Positions 1 through 9,024 of a DNA stretch of 51,448 nt are shown here, in pieces. Under the pieces are notes generated by a model. The model had not been told where the DNA came from. It saw only the letters and a program-made list of their open reading frames with translations, and searched no databases. Location: contig NZ_JASJDK010000035.1 of assembly GCF_030065675.1 (NCBI RefSeq), forward strand, positions 1 through 51,448, given 5' to 3'. Position 1 is the stretch's first letter, and each line of letters opens with the position of its first letter. This stretch comes from Mastigocoleus sp. MO_188.B34 (GTDB lineage Bacteria; Cyanobacteriota; Cyanobacteriia; Cyanobacteriales; Nostocaceae). A program made the translations under genes and the position numbers.

Positions 1-78
1 AAAGTTATACAGCCATCTGAATTAGTGGAGAAGGTTAAAAAAGTCGCTACGGGAATCCTTAGAACCGTTGAGCAGTAA
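1..78 (+). CDS. 3' end of an unidentified gene, possibly a WYL-domain regulator
   Basis: The window opens inside a frame that encodes 25 residues and stops with TAA at 76-78; the start lies outside. The tail contains VIQPSELVEKVKK followed by a basic helix. WYL-domain transcription regulators often end with a V-x-P-x-E-L helix of this kind, and such regulators are frequent beside cyanobacterial CRISPR loci, which fits the array starting about 16-30 bases downstream. With only 25 residues this is a guess; the reading frame itself is fairly safe. Confidence 0.4.
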   Translation, partial: KVIQPSELVEKVKKVATGILRTVEQ

Positions 79-93
79 GAAATAATATTAGTT

Positions 94-347
94 AGTGTGA
101 TTTTTTTATCTCCCCTGCGAGTGGGGAAACATAGCAGAAGTCGATGGAAATTATAAATTGCTCAAGTTTCCATTAGTGCGCTTCCCCAACGAGTAGGGAA
201 ACCCTTTTAGAGTTGGCTTTGATTGTGGCAATGGGGCGTTTCCATTAGTGCGCTTCCCCAGCGAGTGGGGAAACCAAAATATTGCGTGCTCGTTTGTTGG
301 GCGTTTATGCGTTTCCATTAGTGCGCTTCCCCAGCGAGTGGGGAAAC
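94..347 (-). CRISPR. Short CRISPR array, three intact repeats plus one decayed end repeat
   Basis: Three 37-base repeats lie at 166-202, 238-274 and 311-347. They begin GTTTCCATTAGTGCG and end AGCGAGTGGGGAAAC on the + strand, with an internal dyad CTTCCCC/GGGGAA. The copy at 166 has two changes. A fourth copy ending at 130 keeps 19 of its last 20 bases, but its left half (94-110) is unrelated. Spacers are 131-165 (35), 203-237 (35) and 275-310 (36) and look unrelated to one another. Decay usually affects the 3' end of the leader-distal repeat. That suggests transcription on the minus strand, with repeats reading GTTTCCCCACTCGCT onward and the leader to the right of 347. No cas gene is visible in the window. 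Confidence 0.9.
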
Positions 348-560
348 TCTAGTCATCAAAACCCATTTACAGAGCCATTTCCACAACCAATTTTGACGGG
401 GGAATATAAAAACCCCATTACGGCGATCGAGAAAACAATCAACCCCATTGCACAAAACTCTAAAAGTATTGATTTATCAAGGTTCTGACGTTTTGACGGG
501 ACCCCAGGGTTTTCGCCCTCGCTTTCCCCCGTCAAATTTAACTTCCACAAAAGTCAAATT
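348..560 (-). promoter_or_regulatory. Probable CRISPR leader region
   Basis: This non-coding stretch lies on the side of the array opposite the decayed repeat. It carries three copies of a TTGACGGG motif: TTTTGACGGGGGAA at about 391 and TTTTGACGGG at about 490 on the + strand, and an inverted copy CCCCCGTCAAATTT at about 525-538. The last two can pair across a loop. Assignment as leader is inferred from position and repeat polarity. Small open frames here look spurious. The following bases to about 734 hold AT-rich DNA and a short palindrome. Confidence 0.5.
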
Positions 561-670
561 TTTTGATTTCTGAAAAATTTATTTAGAAACTTATTTTATA
601 TTCGTTATTTGACTTAGGTCAAGCTTTTACTTCACCCGAGTTCGGGACAAGAAACTAGACAATTAACTTG

Positions 671-691
671 ATTACCAGGTTCAACCTGGTA
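671..691. terminator. Palindrome downstream of glgB
   Basis: A near-perfect 21-base dyad (TTACCAGGTT, one central base, AACCTGGTAA) lies 44 bases beyond the glgB stop on the minus-strand transcript. There is no clear T tract, so intrinsic termination is uncertain. The same TTACCAGG/CCTGGTAA dyad recurs at 4089-4119 with a 13-base loop, which suggests an interspersed hairpin. Confidence 0.35.
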
Positions 692-734
692 ACCAAAAAT
701 TATCACTTGTTTCCTAAAAGCTTCAAAACTAAAG

Positions 735-3032
735 CTATTCTTCCTCCGCGACCTCAGCAGTCTTATTTCGATCCAACTTCAAAATCAACACGCTCAAAGG
801 TGGTAAACATAAATCTAAGGAATCAGGACGATTGTGAACCGACCAATTATCCGTCCACTTACCACCCAGATTACCCATGTTACTACCGCCATATTTACGA
901 GCGTCACTATTAAATAACTCAGTGTAAAATCCTGGTTCGGGAACGCCGATCCGATAGTGGGAATGGGGCTGAGGAGTAAAGTTACAAATAGTAACTACAA
1001 AATCACTGCTTCCCTTATCGCGACGAATAAATGAAACTACACTGTGACGGTTGTCGCTACAATCAATCCACTCAAAACCTTCTTGAGCAAAATCTTGAGT
1101 ATATAAAGCAGGTTCAGAACGATAGAGCTGATTAAGATCTTGGAAGAAACCTTTCAGTTGTGCGTGAGGTTCAAAATCTAATAAATTCCATTCCAAGTCA
1201 CCCCAAACATTCCATTCACTCCACTGTCCGAATTCCATGCTCATAAACATGGTTTTCTTTCCAGGGTGAGCAAACATATAAGCGAATAAACAACGCTGAT
1301 TAGCAAATTTTTGCCATCGGTCTCCTGGCATTTTACCAATGATGTTGCTTTTACCATGAACTACTTCATCATGGGAAAGCGCCAACATAAAGTTTTCGCT
1401 GTGGTTGTACCACATGCTGAAAGTAACGTTGTTTTGGTGGAATTGACGGAACCAGGGATCCATGCTGAAGTAGTCCAGCATGTCGTGCATCCAACCCATA
1501 TTCCATTTTAGGTTGAAGCCCAGACCGCCAGTGTAAGTCGGCCATGATACCATGGGCCAAGATGTAGATTCTTCTGCAATGGAAAGTACTCCAGGGAAAT
1601 AACTAAATAGTAAGTGATTTACCTGACGGAGGAAGTCGGCAGCTTCAATATTTTCTCTACCACCGTACTGATTGGGAAGCCATTCACCATCTTCACGGGC
1701 GTAGTCTAGGTACAGCATTGATGCGACCGCATCTACCCGAATCCCATCAATATGATATTTATCAAACCAGAATAAGGCATTCGCAACTAAGAAATTACGT
1801 ACCTCATGGCGTGAATAATTAAATACTAAAGTTCCCCATTCTTTATGTTCGCCTTTACGGGGATCTGCATGTTCGTAAAGATGACTTCCATCAAAGAATG
1901 CTAAGCCATGTCCATCTTTAGGAAAGTGACCCGGAACCCAATCGACAATTACCCCAATATCATTTTGATGGCATTGGTCGATAAAGTACATAAAGTCTTC
2001 AGGGGTTCCATACCGGGAAGTACAAGCATAGTAACCAGTAACTTGATAACCCCAAGAACCATCGAAGGGATGCTCGGCGATCGGTAATAATTCAATATGG
2101 GTATACCCCAAATCCTTGACATAGGGAATCAGTTTTTCAGCTAATTCCCGATATGTTAAGAAACGAGCACCAGTATTGAGTTCCGATACTACAACAACAT
2201 CCCCAAGTTCGCCATTGGGTAATTTGGGTGGTTCGTCAGCAGCAGCATGTAACCAAGAACCCAAATGTACTTCATAAACAGAAATAGGTTCTTGGAGGGG
2301 ATCACTATTGCGTCGCTTTTCCATCCATTCTTGGTCGTTCCAAGTATGCGAATCTAAATTTGCGACGATAGATGCTGTTTTGGGTCGTGGTTCCTGCTGA
2401 AAACTAAAAGGATCGGATTTTTCGTAAATATGACCCTCATAGTTTTTGATCTCATATTTGTAACCTTCTCCCACTCCAATTTCAGGAATAAATAGTTCCC
2501 AAACACCAGTCGGACCTTTACGCATTTGGTGTTTCCGTCCATCCCATTCGTTGAAGTCTCCAAGAATAGAAACATTACGAGCGTTGGGAGCCCAAACAGC
2601 AAAATAAACTCCCGCAACACCATTGATTTCAGTGGGGTGCGCTCCTAGTTTCTCGTAGATCCGATGGTGATTACCTTCAGAAAATAAATGTAAATCAAAG
2701 TCTGTGAGCTTGGGGGAACGAAAAGCGTAAGGATCGTAAATAACTCGCTCGTGTTCTCCTTCTTTGATCCGGAATAAGTAATTTTTTGGTTCGTTTTCTG
2801 CTATGGTGCATTCAAAAAAATGTGAGTGATGCACCGTTTCCATCTCGTATTCCTCCCTTTCTTCGGGAAGTAATACCCATACTTTATCCGCTTTAGGTAA
2901 GTAGGCTCGCACTACCCAAAATTGTTCGCCATTTTCTTCTACTAGGTGGGAACCAAGAACTTCAAAAGGGTCTTGATGCTGGTTCCAAACAATGCTGTTG
3001 ACCTGTTCTGGGGCGATGGTGGTAATTGACAT
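735..3032 (-). CDS. glgB: 1,4-alpha-glucan branching enzyme GlgB
   Basis: This cytosolic glycogen-synthesis enzyme cuts alpha-1,4 chains and re-attaches them as alpha-1,6 branches. The 765 residues show the bacterial long-form layout: an N1 beta domain (about 20-110), a CBM48 domain (about 130-225), a GH13 barrel (about 250-640) and a C-terminal all-beta domain. Catalytic landmarks are visible: the nucleophile Asp434 in GIRVDAV, the acid/base Glu in AEEST (487-488) and Asp555 in SHDEV. A stretch around 270-290 ([12 protein letters not shown]) is an insertion relative to the E. coli enzyme, probably shared by cyanobacterial homologues. No other glg gene is nearby, and a gap of about 550 bases precedes it, so it is probably transcribed alone. 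Confidence 0.97.
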   Translation of the reverse strand: MSITTIAPEQVNSIVWNQHQDPFEVLGSHLVEENGEQFWVVRAYLPKADKVWVLLPEEREEYEMETVHHSHFFECTIAENEPKNYLFRIKEGEHERVIYDPYAFRSPKLTDFDLHLFSEGNHHRIYEKLGAHPTEINGVAGVYFAVWAPNARNVSILGDFNEWDGRKHQMRKGPTGVWELFIPEIGVGEGYKYEIKNYEGHIYEKSDPFSFQQEPRPKTASIVANLDSHTWNDQEWMEKRRNSDPLQEPISVYEVHLGSWLHAAADEPPKLPNGELGDVVVVSELNTGARFLTYRELAEKLIPYVKDLGYTHIELLPIAEHPFDGSWGYQVTGYYACTSRYGTPEDFMYFIDQCHQNDIGVIVDWVPGHFPKDGHGLAFFDGSHLYEHADPRKGEHKEWGTLVFNYSRHEVRNFLVANALFWFDKYHIDGIRVDAVASMLYLDYAREDGEWLPNQYGGRENIEAADFLRQVNHLLFSYFPGVLSIAEESTSWPMVSWPTYTGGLGFNLKWNMGWMHDMLDYFSMDPWFRQFHQNNVTFSMWYNHSENFMLALSHDEVVHGKSNIIGKMPGDRWQKFANQRCLFAYMFAHPGKKTMFMSMEFGQWSEWNVWGDLEWNLLDFEPHAQLKGFFQDLNQLYRSEPALYTQDFAQEGFEWIDCSDNRHSVVSFIRRDKGSSDFVVTICNFTPQPHSHYRIGVPEPGFYTELFNSDARKYGGSNMGNLGGKWTDNWSVHNRPDSLDLCLPPLSVLILKLDRNKTAEVAEEE

Positions 3033-3581
3033 GAAGCTATCCAGGTTGAATAAATTGAGTAACTAAATCGGCGATTAACTAAACTGGCTGTTATTTAGAT
3101 TTTTTTATAATCTATATATTCTTTACATTTATTTGCAAATTTTTTCTTCACCAAAGATAACGGACATCAATTCCATTCTTAGCGTTCAAAAACCTGAAAT
3201 TAAGGGTTTGGGAAGGCTTATTGTTCGATAAAGCTAAATTTTGGCTTAGATTCTTGTCTTCAGATTTTCGAGCTAAATTCAGGTTCAGATCTCAATCTAG
3301 GATTTTACGCTAAATTTGATTTGATGACCTCAGGCATCGGTTAAGCTAGTTAACCAGCTTTATTTAGACAGAGAAGTTTAGACAGAGAATAAAATATTTA
3401 GAATTCGCAATTTTATTTGTGAAAATAGAATCTGATATTCTGTTTTATATTTCAATTCTATTTATAAGCCCCTTTCCTCATCATAATTCTGAATGAATAT
3501 AACACTGAAGTAAATTTTCAACTACAAAAAGTATTTAGCTTTTCTTAGAGAGCAACTAAACACCTGACTAAAAATATCCAA
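3033..3581. other. Intergenic region upstream of glgB
   Basis: About 550 bases of AT-rich DNA between glgB and the next minus-strand gene. I see no coding frame, RNA gene or strong hairpin. It presumably holds the glgB promoter and a long 5' leader, but no promoter hexamers stand out. Confidence 0.5.
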
Positions 3582-3917
3582 CTAAATATCTATAAAAGGG
3601 AAAAATTGTTTAATTAAGCTACGTAAACGCAATAAAAAAACTGTTTCCCGGACTCGAGGACTTAACTTTGGAGGAAAAGTACGTTCCTGTATTTTTGCTG
3701 TAAGTTGCGCATATTCACCAGCTGTCAAGAGTTTACCATCTATTGGGGATCGCGCTTCGGTAATAATTTCCGTACGTAAAATTTCTTCTGGTATATCTTC
3801 TGGGGGTGGTAGTGCAATTGTCTTTGCTCCCCATTGAAAATTTAACACTGTACTAGTTAATACAGTGAAAATAAAGATAGTGACACCCAAGATAATTAAT
3901 TTTACTATTGCCCTCAC
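3582..3917 (-). CDS. Small membrane-anchored protein, unknown function
   Basis: The 111-residue protein starts with GTG, preceded by AAGGAAG about 8 bases upstream, which supports this start. Residues 5-27 form one hydrophobic segment after a basic N terminus. A Pro/Glu-rich linker follows (PPPEDIPEEIL). The rest contains SPIDGKLLTAGEYAQL and a basic helical tail ending FFPFIDI. The middle resembles a conserved cyanobacterial hypothetical family, but I cannot name it. It is probably inner- or thylakoid-membrane bound with the C-terminal part exported. It stands alone. Confidence 0.75.
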   Translation of the reverse strand: MRAIVKLIILGVTIFIFTVLTSTVLNFQWGAKTIALPPPEDIPEEILRTEIITEARSPIDGKLLTAGEYAQLTAKIQERTFPPKLSPRVRETVFLLRLRSLIKQFFPFIDI

Positions 3918-4660
3918 CCTTCTTAACTTCCTTTGTACTCTGACTGATACCTAAGTGTAGCCTCTGATTTTGTAATATCACCAGAGGTAATGGGCAAAGT
4001 TACTGAGAATGGGAAGTGTGGGAGGTGTGGGGAGTCACCATTTATTTTGACTTGCACATAGCGCTATACCTGTGGAAGCCAAACAAAAACCTGGTAATCA
4101 AAATTAGGTGTTACCAGGTAGATCCGAGTAGTTCAAAGGCATTGCATAAACGAGGGATGAATTTTTAAAATTTATCCCAGAGTCTAGTCCCCTAATTAAG
4201 CAACGCCAGTTCACAATAAAAAGGGCTATTCAACTGCAATCGCTAGAAGACAAAGTAATAAAAATTACGTTATTCTAAGCGAAAGAGATAATTAGATAGC
4301 TGAAAAGTTTAAATTAATACACTAACATGCAGTTAACATTACTGAACTGCAACACAATTAAACCTACGAGACTACTCTGCATTTGAAATTACTAGATTGT
4401 TTCGCAACTGGATTTATTGATTGCTTCGCAATACAAATTTTCGATTGCTTTGCAATACAAATTTTCGATTGCTTTGCAATACAAATCTTCGATTGCTTTG
4501 CAATACAAATCCTTAATTGCTTCGCAATTCCTTATGACACTTAACATTCGAGTGTTTATTGATTTTAGTAAACCGAAAATAACAGTTATCTAAGTATGGT
4601 GAGGAGCGCAAACACTCGTTTGTTGCGTGAGAGTAATTCAAACTGCAACTTCAGACTTAT
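3918..4660. other. Non-coding region with hairpin and tandem repeats
   Basis: About 740 bases without a credible gene. It contains the hairpin at 4089-4119 (ACCTGGTAA/TTACCAGGT) and the 24-base tandem repeat at 4395-4528. A weaker dyad pairs CGAGTGTTT near 4548 with AAACACTCG near 4610. Confidence 0.6.
4395..4528. repeat. Six 24-base tandem units, each a mini-hairpin
   Basis: Units start at 4395, 4419, 4443, 4467, 4491 and 4515, an exact 24-base period. Each contains GATTGCTTTGCAAT (or TTC in the loop), a 5-bp ATTGC/GCAAT stem with a 3-base loop, followed by an ACAAATYTTC spacer. The first and last units are more diverged, as expected for an expanding and decaying array. It lies downstream of the lipoprotein gene on that gene's strand. 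Confidence 0.85.
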
Positions 4661-4858
4661 TTATTTCTCTTCTTTCTTTTCTTCTCCTGCTTTAGTATCA
4701 GTAGCCTCACCTCCATCAGTGGGCTCTGCTGCAGGGGGAGTAGTTTCTTCAGTGGTAGCACCACCTTCTTTCTTTTCTGCTTCTCCACCTTGTTCGCAGG
4801 CTCCTAGAGTGGTAGCCAAACCAAGTAAAAGAGCAAAACCAAGGATCTTAAATTTCAT
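4661..4858 (-). CDS. Small lipoprotein, low-complexity acidic
   Basis: This 65-residue protein has a short basic start (MKFK), a hydrophobic h-region and a lipobox LGAC at about residues 18-21, so it should be exported and lipidated at Cys21. The mature part is almost entirely Gly, Glu, Lys, Thr, Ala and Pro (for example TTEETTPPAAEPTDGG), disordered and without a domain. A strong GAGGAG ribosome site sits just before ATG. Small abundant lipoproteins of this kind are common in cyanobacteria. The function is unknown. Confidence 0.75.
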   Translation of the reverse strand: MKFKILGFALLLGLATTLGACEQGGEAEKKEGGATTEETTPPAAEPTDGGEATDTKAGEEKKEEK

Positions 4859-5460
4859 AACTCCTCTTTACACCAATTCTGACAATAAAAGTTCTTAGCC
4901 TGTTGAATACAATACCTTATTTACTGATTATTTGGACATTATTTTCAGTTTAAATACTAAAGAGTAATACTTTTGGGTTAGTTGCTTGTTATAGCAGGAG
5001 TTAGGAGTCAGGAGACAGGAGACAGGAGACAGAATTCAGGAGTGAAACCTGCTTTAAATATAATGAAACCTGCTGTACTTACTGTTTTTTAATCAGTGCT
5101 TTTACTAATCTCAGTTACGATAATAATATTTTTACCTTGCTATTTGCTACCTGAGTCGGCCATATTTGACTAAAATTAACAATCCTGAATCAACTTAATA
5201 TCTTTTGAATAACTGAACCATTGACAATCCTGATTGTTGTTTTGTAACAAATCTTAGATTGTTACCTTGATGCTGAATATTTCATCTTGTAATTTTGTTA
5301 ATACCTATCTATGCAAGCATCAATATTTCTGATGATTTACATAGTGCAAGAGTATTAGTGCTTTGGCAAATAATGCTGACCTGAGCAAAAGTAAAAAAAT
5401 CATCTAAAGTGTAGTATTCGCTAACTAGGAAAATTATGTCTTTAGTTCAGTAAATTAGAG
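4859..5460. other. Non-coding region with GGAGTCA/GGAGACA short tandem repeats
   Basis: About 600 bases without a gene. Heptamer repeats of the GGAGTCA/GGAGACA type lie at about 4998-5042, and AAACCTGCT is repeated just after them (near 5045 and 5069). The rest is AT-rich with no structure I can support. Confidence 0.6.
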
Positions 5461-5605
5461 GATGTTTGAAAAGTTATATTATTTACCTAAAATATCTTGG
5501 ATCCCCCTAAATCCCCCTTAACAAGGGGGACTTTTGCCCCATTTTTAAGGGGATTGGGGGATCACAATAAGGATATTGGGTAATAAGCTATACTTCCCAA
5601 ACATC
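5461..5605. mobile_element. MITE-like palindromic element
   Basis: The outer ends match as an inverted pair (GATGTTTG at 5461-5468, CAAACATC at 5598-5605), with imperfect pairing for about 40 further bases inward. The core at 5499-5563 is GGATCCCCCTAAATCCCC ... GGGGATTGGGGGATC. Related cores occur three times at 12671-13101. No transposase is encoded. This matches the non-autonomous palindromic repeats common in Nostocales. Confidence 0.65.
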
Positions 5606-5670
5606 ATCTTAGATAGTTTCCGAACAGGATTTGGCTTGGGTTCAATTACCGTTACTAGGAAAAGTATCAA

Positions 5671-6357
5671 GTGAATCAAAATCAACGTCAACATCAAATT
5701 CACGATCGCAATCGAAATCTTTATCCCCAGAATTCCCGTTCTGCGAGACGCCAAAAAATGAATAGCCAATCCGGAAACAGACAATTTGGGAGCAATGGAG
5801 TGAAAAATTATGAACTCCCTTTAGAAGCATCTTTAAGAAGACATCGACAAACACCAAAGAATTTTTCTTATATTCCCGATCGCAAAAGAAAAGTCCTGGA
5901 ACCACCGCGTAGTAAATTTACTCGCGCTAACCGTTTGGAGTTTAGGGAAGTATCTAAAAGTAATGCTATTCCTGTTGTTCCCAATTCAGAATCACTACCT
6001 TTATGGTTGGTTCGTTGGCAAAATGTTCAGCGTTATTCTTCGATCGCAACTTTTTTACTGGTAATGGCAAGTTTAACAGTTTATGGTTGGACAGTATATG
6101 CTCAGCAACTGTGGAGTCAAAATTCTCGCACATTGCAGAAGTTACAACGTCAAGAGCGACAAATAACCACAGCAAATGAAACTATCAAAAATAAAATGGC
6201 AAAAGAAGCAGAAAAACCAGCCACTGGTTTAGTTGCTCCCACACCCAGTCGAGCGATTTTTATCCCACCTACGTCAACTGTCAGACAATCGATTTCTGGG
6301 GAAATTGCTCCAAATTTTGAGATCCAACAACCAAATAATACACCTATAGGGTATTGA
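5671..6357 (+). CDS. FtsL-like single-span septum protein (candidate)
   Basis: The GTG-started protein of 228 residues has a long basic, Gln/Asn/Arg-rich cytoplasmic part (about 1-112), one transmembrane helix (about 118-138, SIATFLLVMASLTVYGWTVY), a short polar coiled-coil-like helix (about 140-180) and a Pro/Thr-rich tail. Bitopic topology with a membrane-proximal coiled coil, placed just upstream of ftsI, is the arrangement of ftsL in many bacteria. Cyanobacterial FtsL is poorly conserved in sequence, so the call rests on topology and context. It may share transcription with ftsI despite a 152-base gap containing a GTAAAAA repeat. Confidence 0.55.
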   Translation: MNQNQRQHQIHDRNRNLYPQNSRSARRQKMNSQSGNRQFGSNGVKNYELPLEASLRRHRQTPKNFSYIPDRKRKVLEPPRSKFTRANRLEFREVSKSNAIPVVPNSESLPLWLVRWQNVQRYSSIATFLLVMASLTVYGWTVYAQQLWSQNSRTLQKLQRQERQITTANETIKNKMAKEAEKPATGLVAPTPSRAIFIPPTSTVRQSISGEIAPNFEIQQPNNTPIGY

Positions 6358-6360
6358 AAA

Positions 6361-6388
6361 GTAAAAAGTAAAAAGTAAAAAGTAAAAA
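6361..6388 (+). repeat. GTAAAAA heptamer short tandem repeat
   Basis: Four exact copies of the heptamer GTAAAAA directly after the stop of the FtsL-like gene. The same heptamer is repeated at 14320-14355. This is a typical cyanobacterial short tandem repeat. Confidence 0.85.
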
Positions 6389-6509
6389 TATAACCTGCGG
6401 TTACGCAATACCTATAGCTGCGCTATCGCTAGCTGCTAACAAAATTCAAAAGTCAAATAGGACTTTACAAGAAGGTGACCATAGTTCGATTTAATATTTT
6501 TGCAAGTCC

Positions 6510-8417
6510 ATGCGAAAGTTCTCCCGTAAAACAAAGTTAAAAAATCTCAAGAATTCTAGCTTAAAGAATTCGGGTTCGAAGGGTTCAGGTTTAAAAGGTT
6601 CAGATATTAGGGGTTCAGGTTTAAAGAATTTGGGTTTAAAGAATTTGAGAAATTCTCAACAACAGAGATTTTCTCAAAGTAGAGGGAGAAAAAATCGCAC
6701 TCCGAAACAACATCAAAAACGAGGTGTGAGATTTCGGTTATTTGTTGTCTGGAGCATACTAATTATCGCTGGTTCTGGGTTAGGTATTCATTTGTATAGT
6801 TTACAAATTATCCAGGGACCCAAGTTAACTAAAGAAGCGCGTTCCCAACAAATGTTTAATATGCGCCCTTTTATCCCTCGGCGCAAAATTATCGATCGCA
6901 ATCGAGATGTGTTAGCGATCGACCGTCCTGTATATACTTTGTACGTTCATCCCAATCAGTTTAATTACACTATTGAAGTAGTTGCATCTAACCTGGCAAA
7001 GATTCTTGGTAAAGATGCAACCGAATTAGAAAAAAGATTCCGCAAGCATAAAAGTGGGATTCTCCTATCTCATGCTCTCCCTGAAGCAACTGCAGACCGA
7101 TTATATGCTTTACGATTTGATGGTTTAGATCTGCGTCGAAAATATTCCCGATACTATCCCAAGGAAGATTTAGCTGCGGATGTTGTTGGTTATATTGATG
7201 GGGATCGACGTGGTCAAGCTGGAATTGAGCGTTCTCAGCAAAAAATGTTGGAGCGTCCCCCTCGTACTGTACGCTTGAGTAGGTCTGGTAATGGTTCTTT
7301 AATGCCAGATTATGCTCCAGAAGGCTTTTTACATTTTGATGATTTACAATTACAACTAACTATTGACAGTCGCTTACAGCGTTCTGCTCGCTCTGCTTTG
7401 ACTAAGACTCTCAAAAAATGGAAAGCTAAGCGCGGTGCTGTAATTGTGATGGATGCGTGGGATGGTTCTTTATTGGCGCTGGTTTGTAGCCCGACTTATA
7501 ATCCTAACAGATATAGCAAAAAAGATATTCCTTTATTTAGAAATTGGGCGGTTGCTGATTTATACGAGCCGGGTTCTACTTTTAAGCCTTTGAATGTAGC
7601 GATCGCTCTGGAAGCTGGCGTAATAAATCCCTTTGATGTTTTTAATGATAATGGAACTATTCAAGTAGCCGATCGCACCATTAAAAATGCGGATAATAAA
7701 GGTAACGGACGAGTAGATATTGCTAAAATTCTCCAACGTTCGAGCAATATTGGGATGGTAAAAATCATCCAAAGAATGAGACGTTCTAATTATTATAGTT
7801 GGTTGGAAAAAATTGGTTTGGGGGAACGTTCCAAAACAGATTTACCTTCGGAAGTTAATAGTCGTCTCAAGTCTGAAAGAGAATTTACTATTAAACCTAT
7901 TGAACCTGCAACGGCTTCTTTTGGTCAGGGTTTTTCCCTTACACCATTACAGTTAGTCCAAATGGTCGGTTCTTTAGCAAACCAAGGTAAGTTAGTTACA
8001 CCCCATGTAGTTAAGGGTTTGGTTGATAGCAAAGGAAAAATGCATGTTAAACCAAATTTAAATCCACCCCGTCAGATTTTTTCGCCAGGAACTACCCAAA
8101 AAGTTGTAGAGATGATGGAAACAGTAGTTTCCAAAGGTACGGGTAAACCAGCAAAAATATCAGGTTATCGGATTGCGGGGAAAACTGGTACTGCACAAAA
8201 AGCGGATCCGAATGGGGGTTATCGCGATGATGCAAAGATAACAAGTTTTGTCAGTATTTTACCGGTGAATTCTCCACGTTATGTTGTTTTAGCGATCGTG
8301 GATGAACCTAAGGGTGAAAATGCTTATGGTTCGACTGTTGCTGCACCCATTGCAAAATCAGTTATGGAAGCGTTGATCCCGTTGGAAGGAATTGCGCCGG
8401 AGAAAAGTAATGAGTAA
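6510..8417 (+). CDS. ftsI: Peptidoglycan D,D-transpeptidase FtsI (class B PBP)
   Basis: This division transpeptidase cross-links septal peptidoglycan in the periplasm. Of 635 residues, 1-72 are a basic low-complexity cytoplasmic tail and 73-98 the membrane anchor. The PBP dimerisation domain follows (about 115-260). The transpeptidase domain (about 290-625) carries GSTFKP with catalytic Ser356, SSN (411-413) and KTGT (558-561). The tail includes degenerate LKNSG/LKGSG pentapeptides encoded by a 15-base repeat (6556-6651), so its length may vary between strains. The last residues (SNE) are encoded within a GTAATGA short repeat that continues past the stop. It follows the FtsL-like gene. Confidence 0.95.
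   Translation: MRKFSRKTKLKNLKNSSLKNSGSKGSGLKGSDIRGSGLKNLGLKNLRNSQQQRFSQSRGRKNRTPKQHQKRGVRFRLFVVWSILIIAGSGLGIHLYSLQIIQGPKLTKEARSQQMFNMRPFIPRRKIIDRNRDVLAIDRPVYTLYVHPNQFNYTIEVVASNLAKILGKDATELEKRFRKHKSGILLSHALPEATADRLYALRFDGLDLRRKYSRYYPKEDLAADVVGYIDGDRRGQAGIERSQQKMLERPPRTVRLSRSGNGSLMPDYAPEGFLHFDDLQLQLTIDSRLQRSARSALTKTLKKWKAKRGAVIVMDAWDGSLLALVCSPTYNPNRYSKKDIPLFRNWAVADLYEPGSTFKPLNVAIALEAGVINPFDVFNDNGTIQVADRTIKNADNKGNGRVDIAKILQRSSNIGMVKIIQRMRRSNYYSWLEKIGLGERSKTDLPSEVNSRLKSEREFTIKPIEPATASFGQGFSLTPLQLVQMVGSLANQGKLVTPHVVKGLVDSKGKMHVKPNLNPPRQIFSPGTTQKVVEMMETVVSKGTGKPAKISGYRIAGKTGTAQKADPNGGYRDDAKITSFVSILPVNSPRYVVLAIVDEPKGENAYGSTVAAPIAKSVMEALIPLEGIAPEKSNE
6556..6651 (+). repeat. 15-base coding minisatellite in ftsI
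   Basis: About six degenerate copies of a 15-base unit of the form TTAAAGAATTCGGGT, in frame, coding LKN(S/L)G-like pentapeptides in the cytoplasmic tail of FtsI. Copies differ by point changes, and one unit (SDIRG) is more diverged. Confidence 0.75.
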
Positions 8418-8757
8418 GGAGTAAGGAGTAATGAGTAATGAGTCGTGAGGTAGAGACGTAGCAGAGGCTACGCCGACGCCAAAGGCTCTGCTACGTCTGT
8501 GCAGGAGTAATGATTAGATAGATAATGATTATTAAAATAGGGGATGTCCTAGAGAAGAGCAAAAAGTTAAAAGTCAAAAATCAAAATATTATTATTGGGG
8601 TTATAGGGAAGTTCTGAGAATATACACCCTGACTAAATTTCACATCTGAACAATTTCTAGATCTAGATTTTTCGATCTGCTCAATCTGGAATAGATGTTT
8701 TCGGGTAACAGCAACAAATTATTGAGTAGATAATATAAAGTAGTGTGGTTAAGCCAC
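8418..8757. repeat. Intergenic region with short repeats and hairpin element
   Basis: After ftsI, AGTAAGG/AGTAATG heptamers run to about 8443. A hairpin element at 8454-8498 has 13-base arms (AGACGTAGCAGAG / CTCTGCTACGTCT) around a GGCTACGCCGACGCC loop. A related element is at 15788-15840. The remaining bases to 8757 are AT-rich with no gene. Confidence 0.7.
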
Positions 8758-9024
8758 TCACTCTACATAGTCAACTGTAAATAAATGTTCTCTAGCCATT
8801 GGTTGGGTATTAAACCAAGTGCTATAGATTACTGATAATTGGTATAGTGCTGCATCCATTGCTAAACAATATTCTTTGTTTAACATTACGAATCCATCGT
8901 CATCTGTTCTTACATAACGTAGTTTTAGCTGAGTAATTCCAACTAAGTCTCTGTTTATTAATAAGTTGAAGATTTCTTCTGTCAGTTCTTGTAGTTTTGT
9001 TTTATGTTGCTTCGCGATTGTCAT
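8758..9024 (-). CDS. Hypothetical protein, 88 residues
   Basis: A small soluble protein with a helical, charged N-terminal half (KLQELTEEIFNLLINRD), then TDDDGFVMLNKEYCLAMDAALYQL and an acidic end. There is no membrane segment or known motif. The sequence has ordinary protein composition and no repeats, unlike nearby spurious frames. I do not recognise the family. It stands between ftsI (convergent) and the NB-ARC gene, separated from the latter by about 380 non-coding bases. Confidence 0.55.
   Translation of the reverse strand: MTIAKQHKTKLQELTEEIFNLLINRDLVGITQLKLRYVRTDDDGFVMLNKEYCLAMDAALYQLSVIYSTWFNTQPMAREHLFTVDYVE

Noticed and set aside
282-488. Open frame overlapping the last CRISPR spacer and the leader
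   Set aside because: It overlaps the repeat at 311-347 and the leader region; its translation is not protein-like and it is explained by the array.
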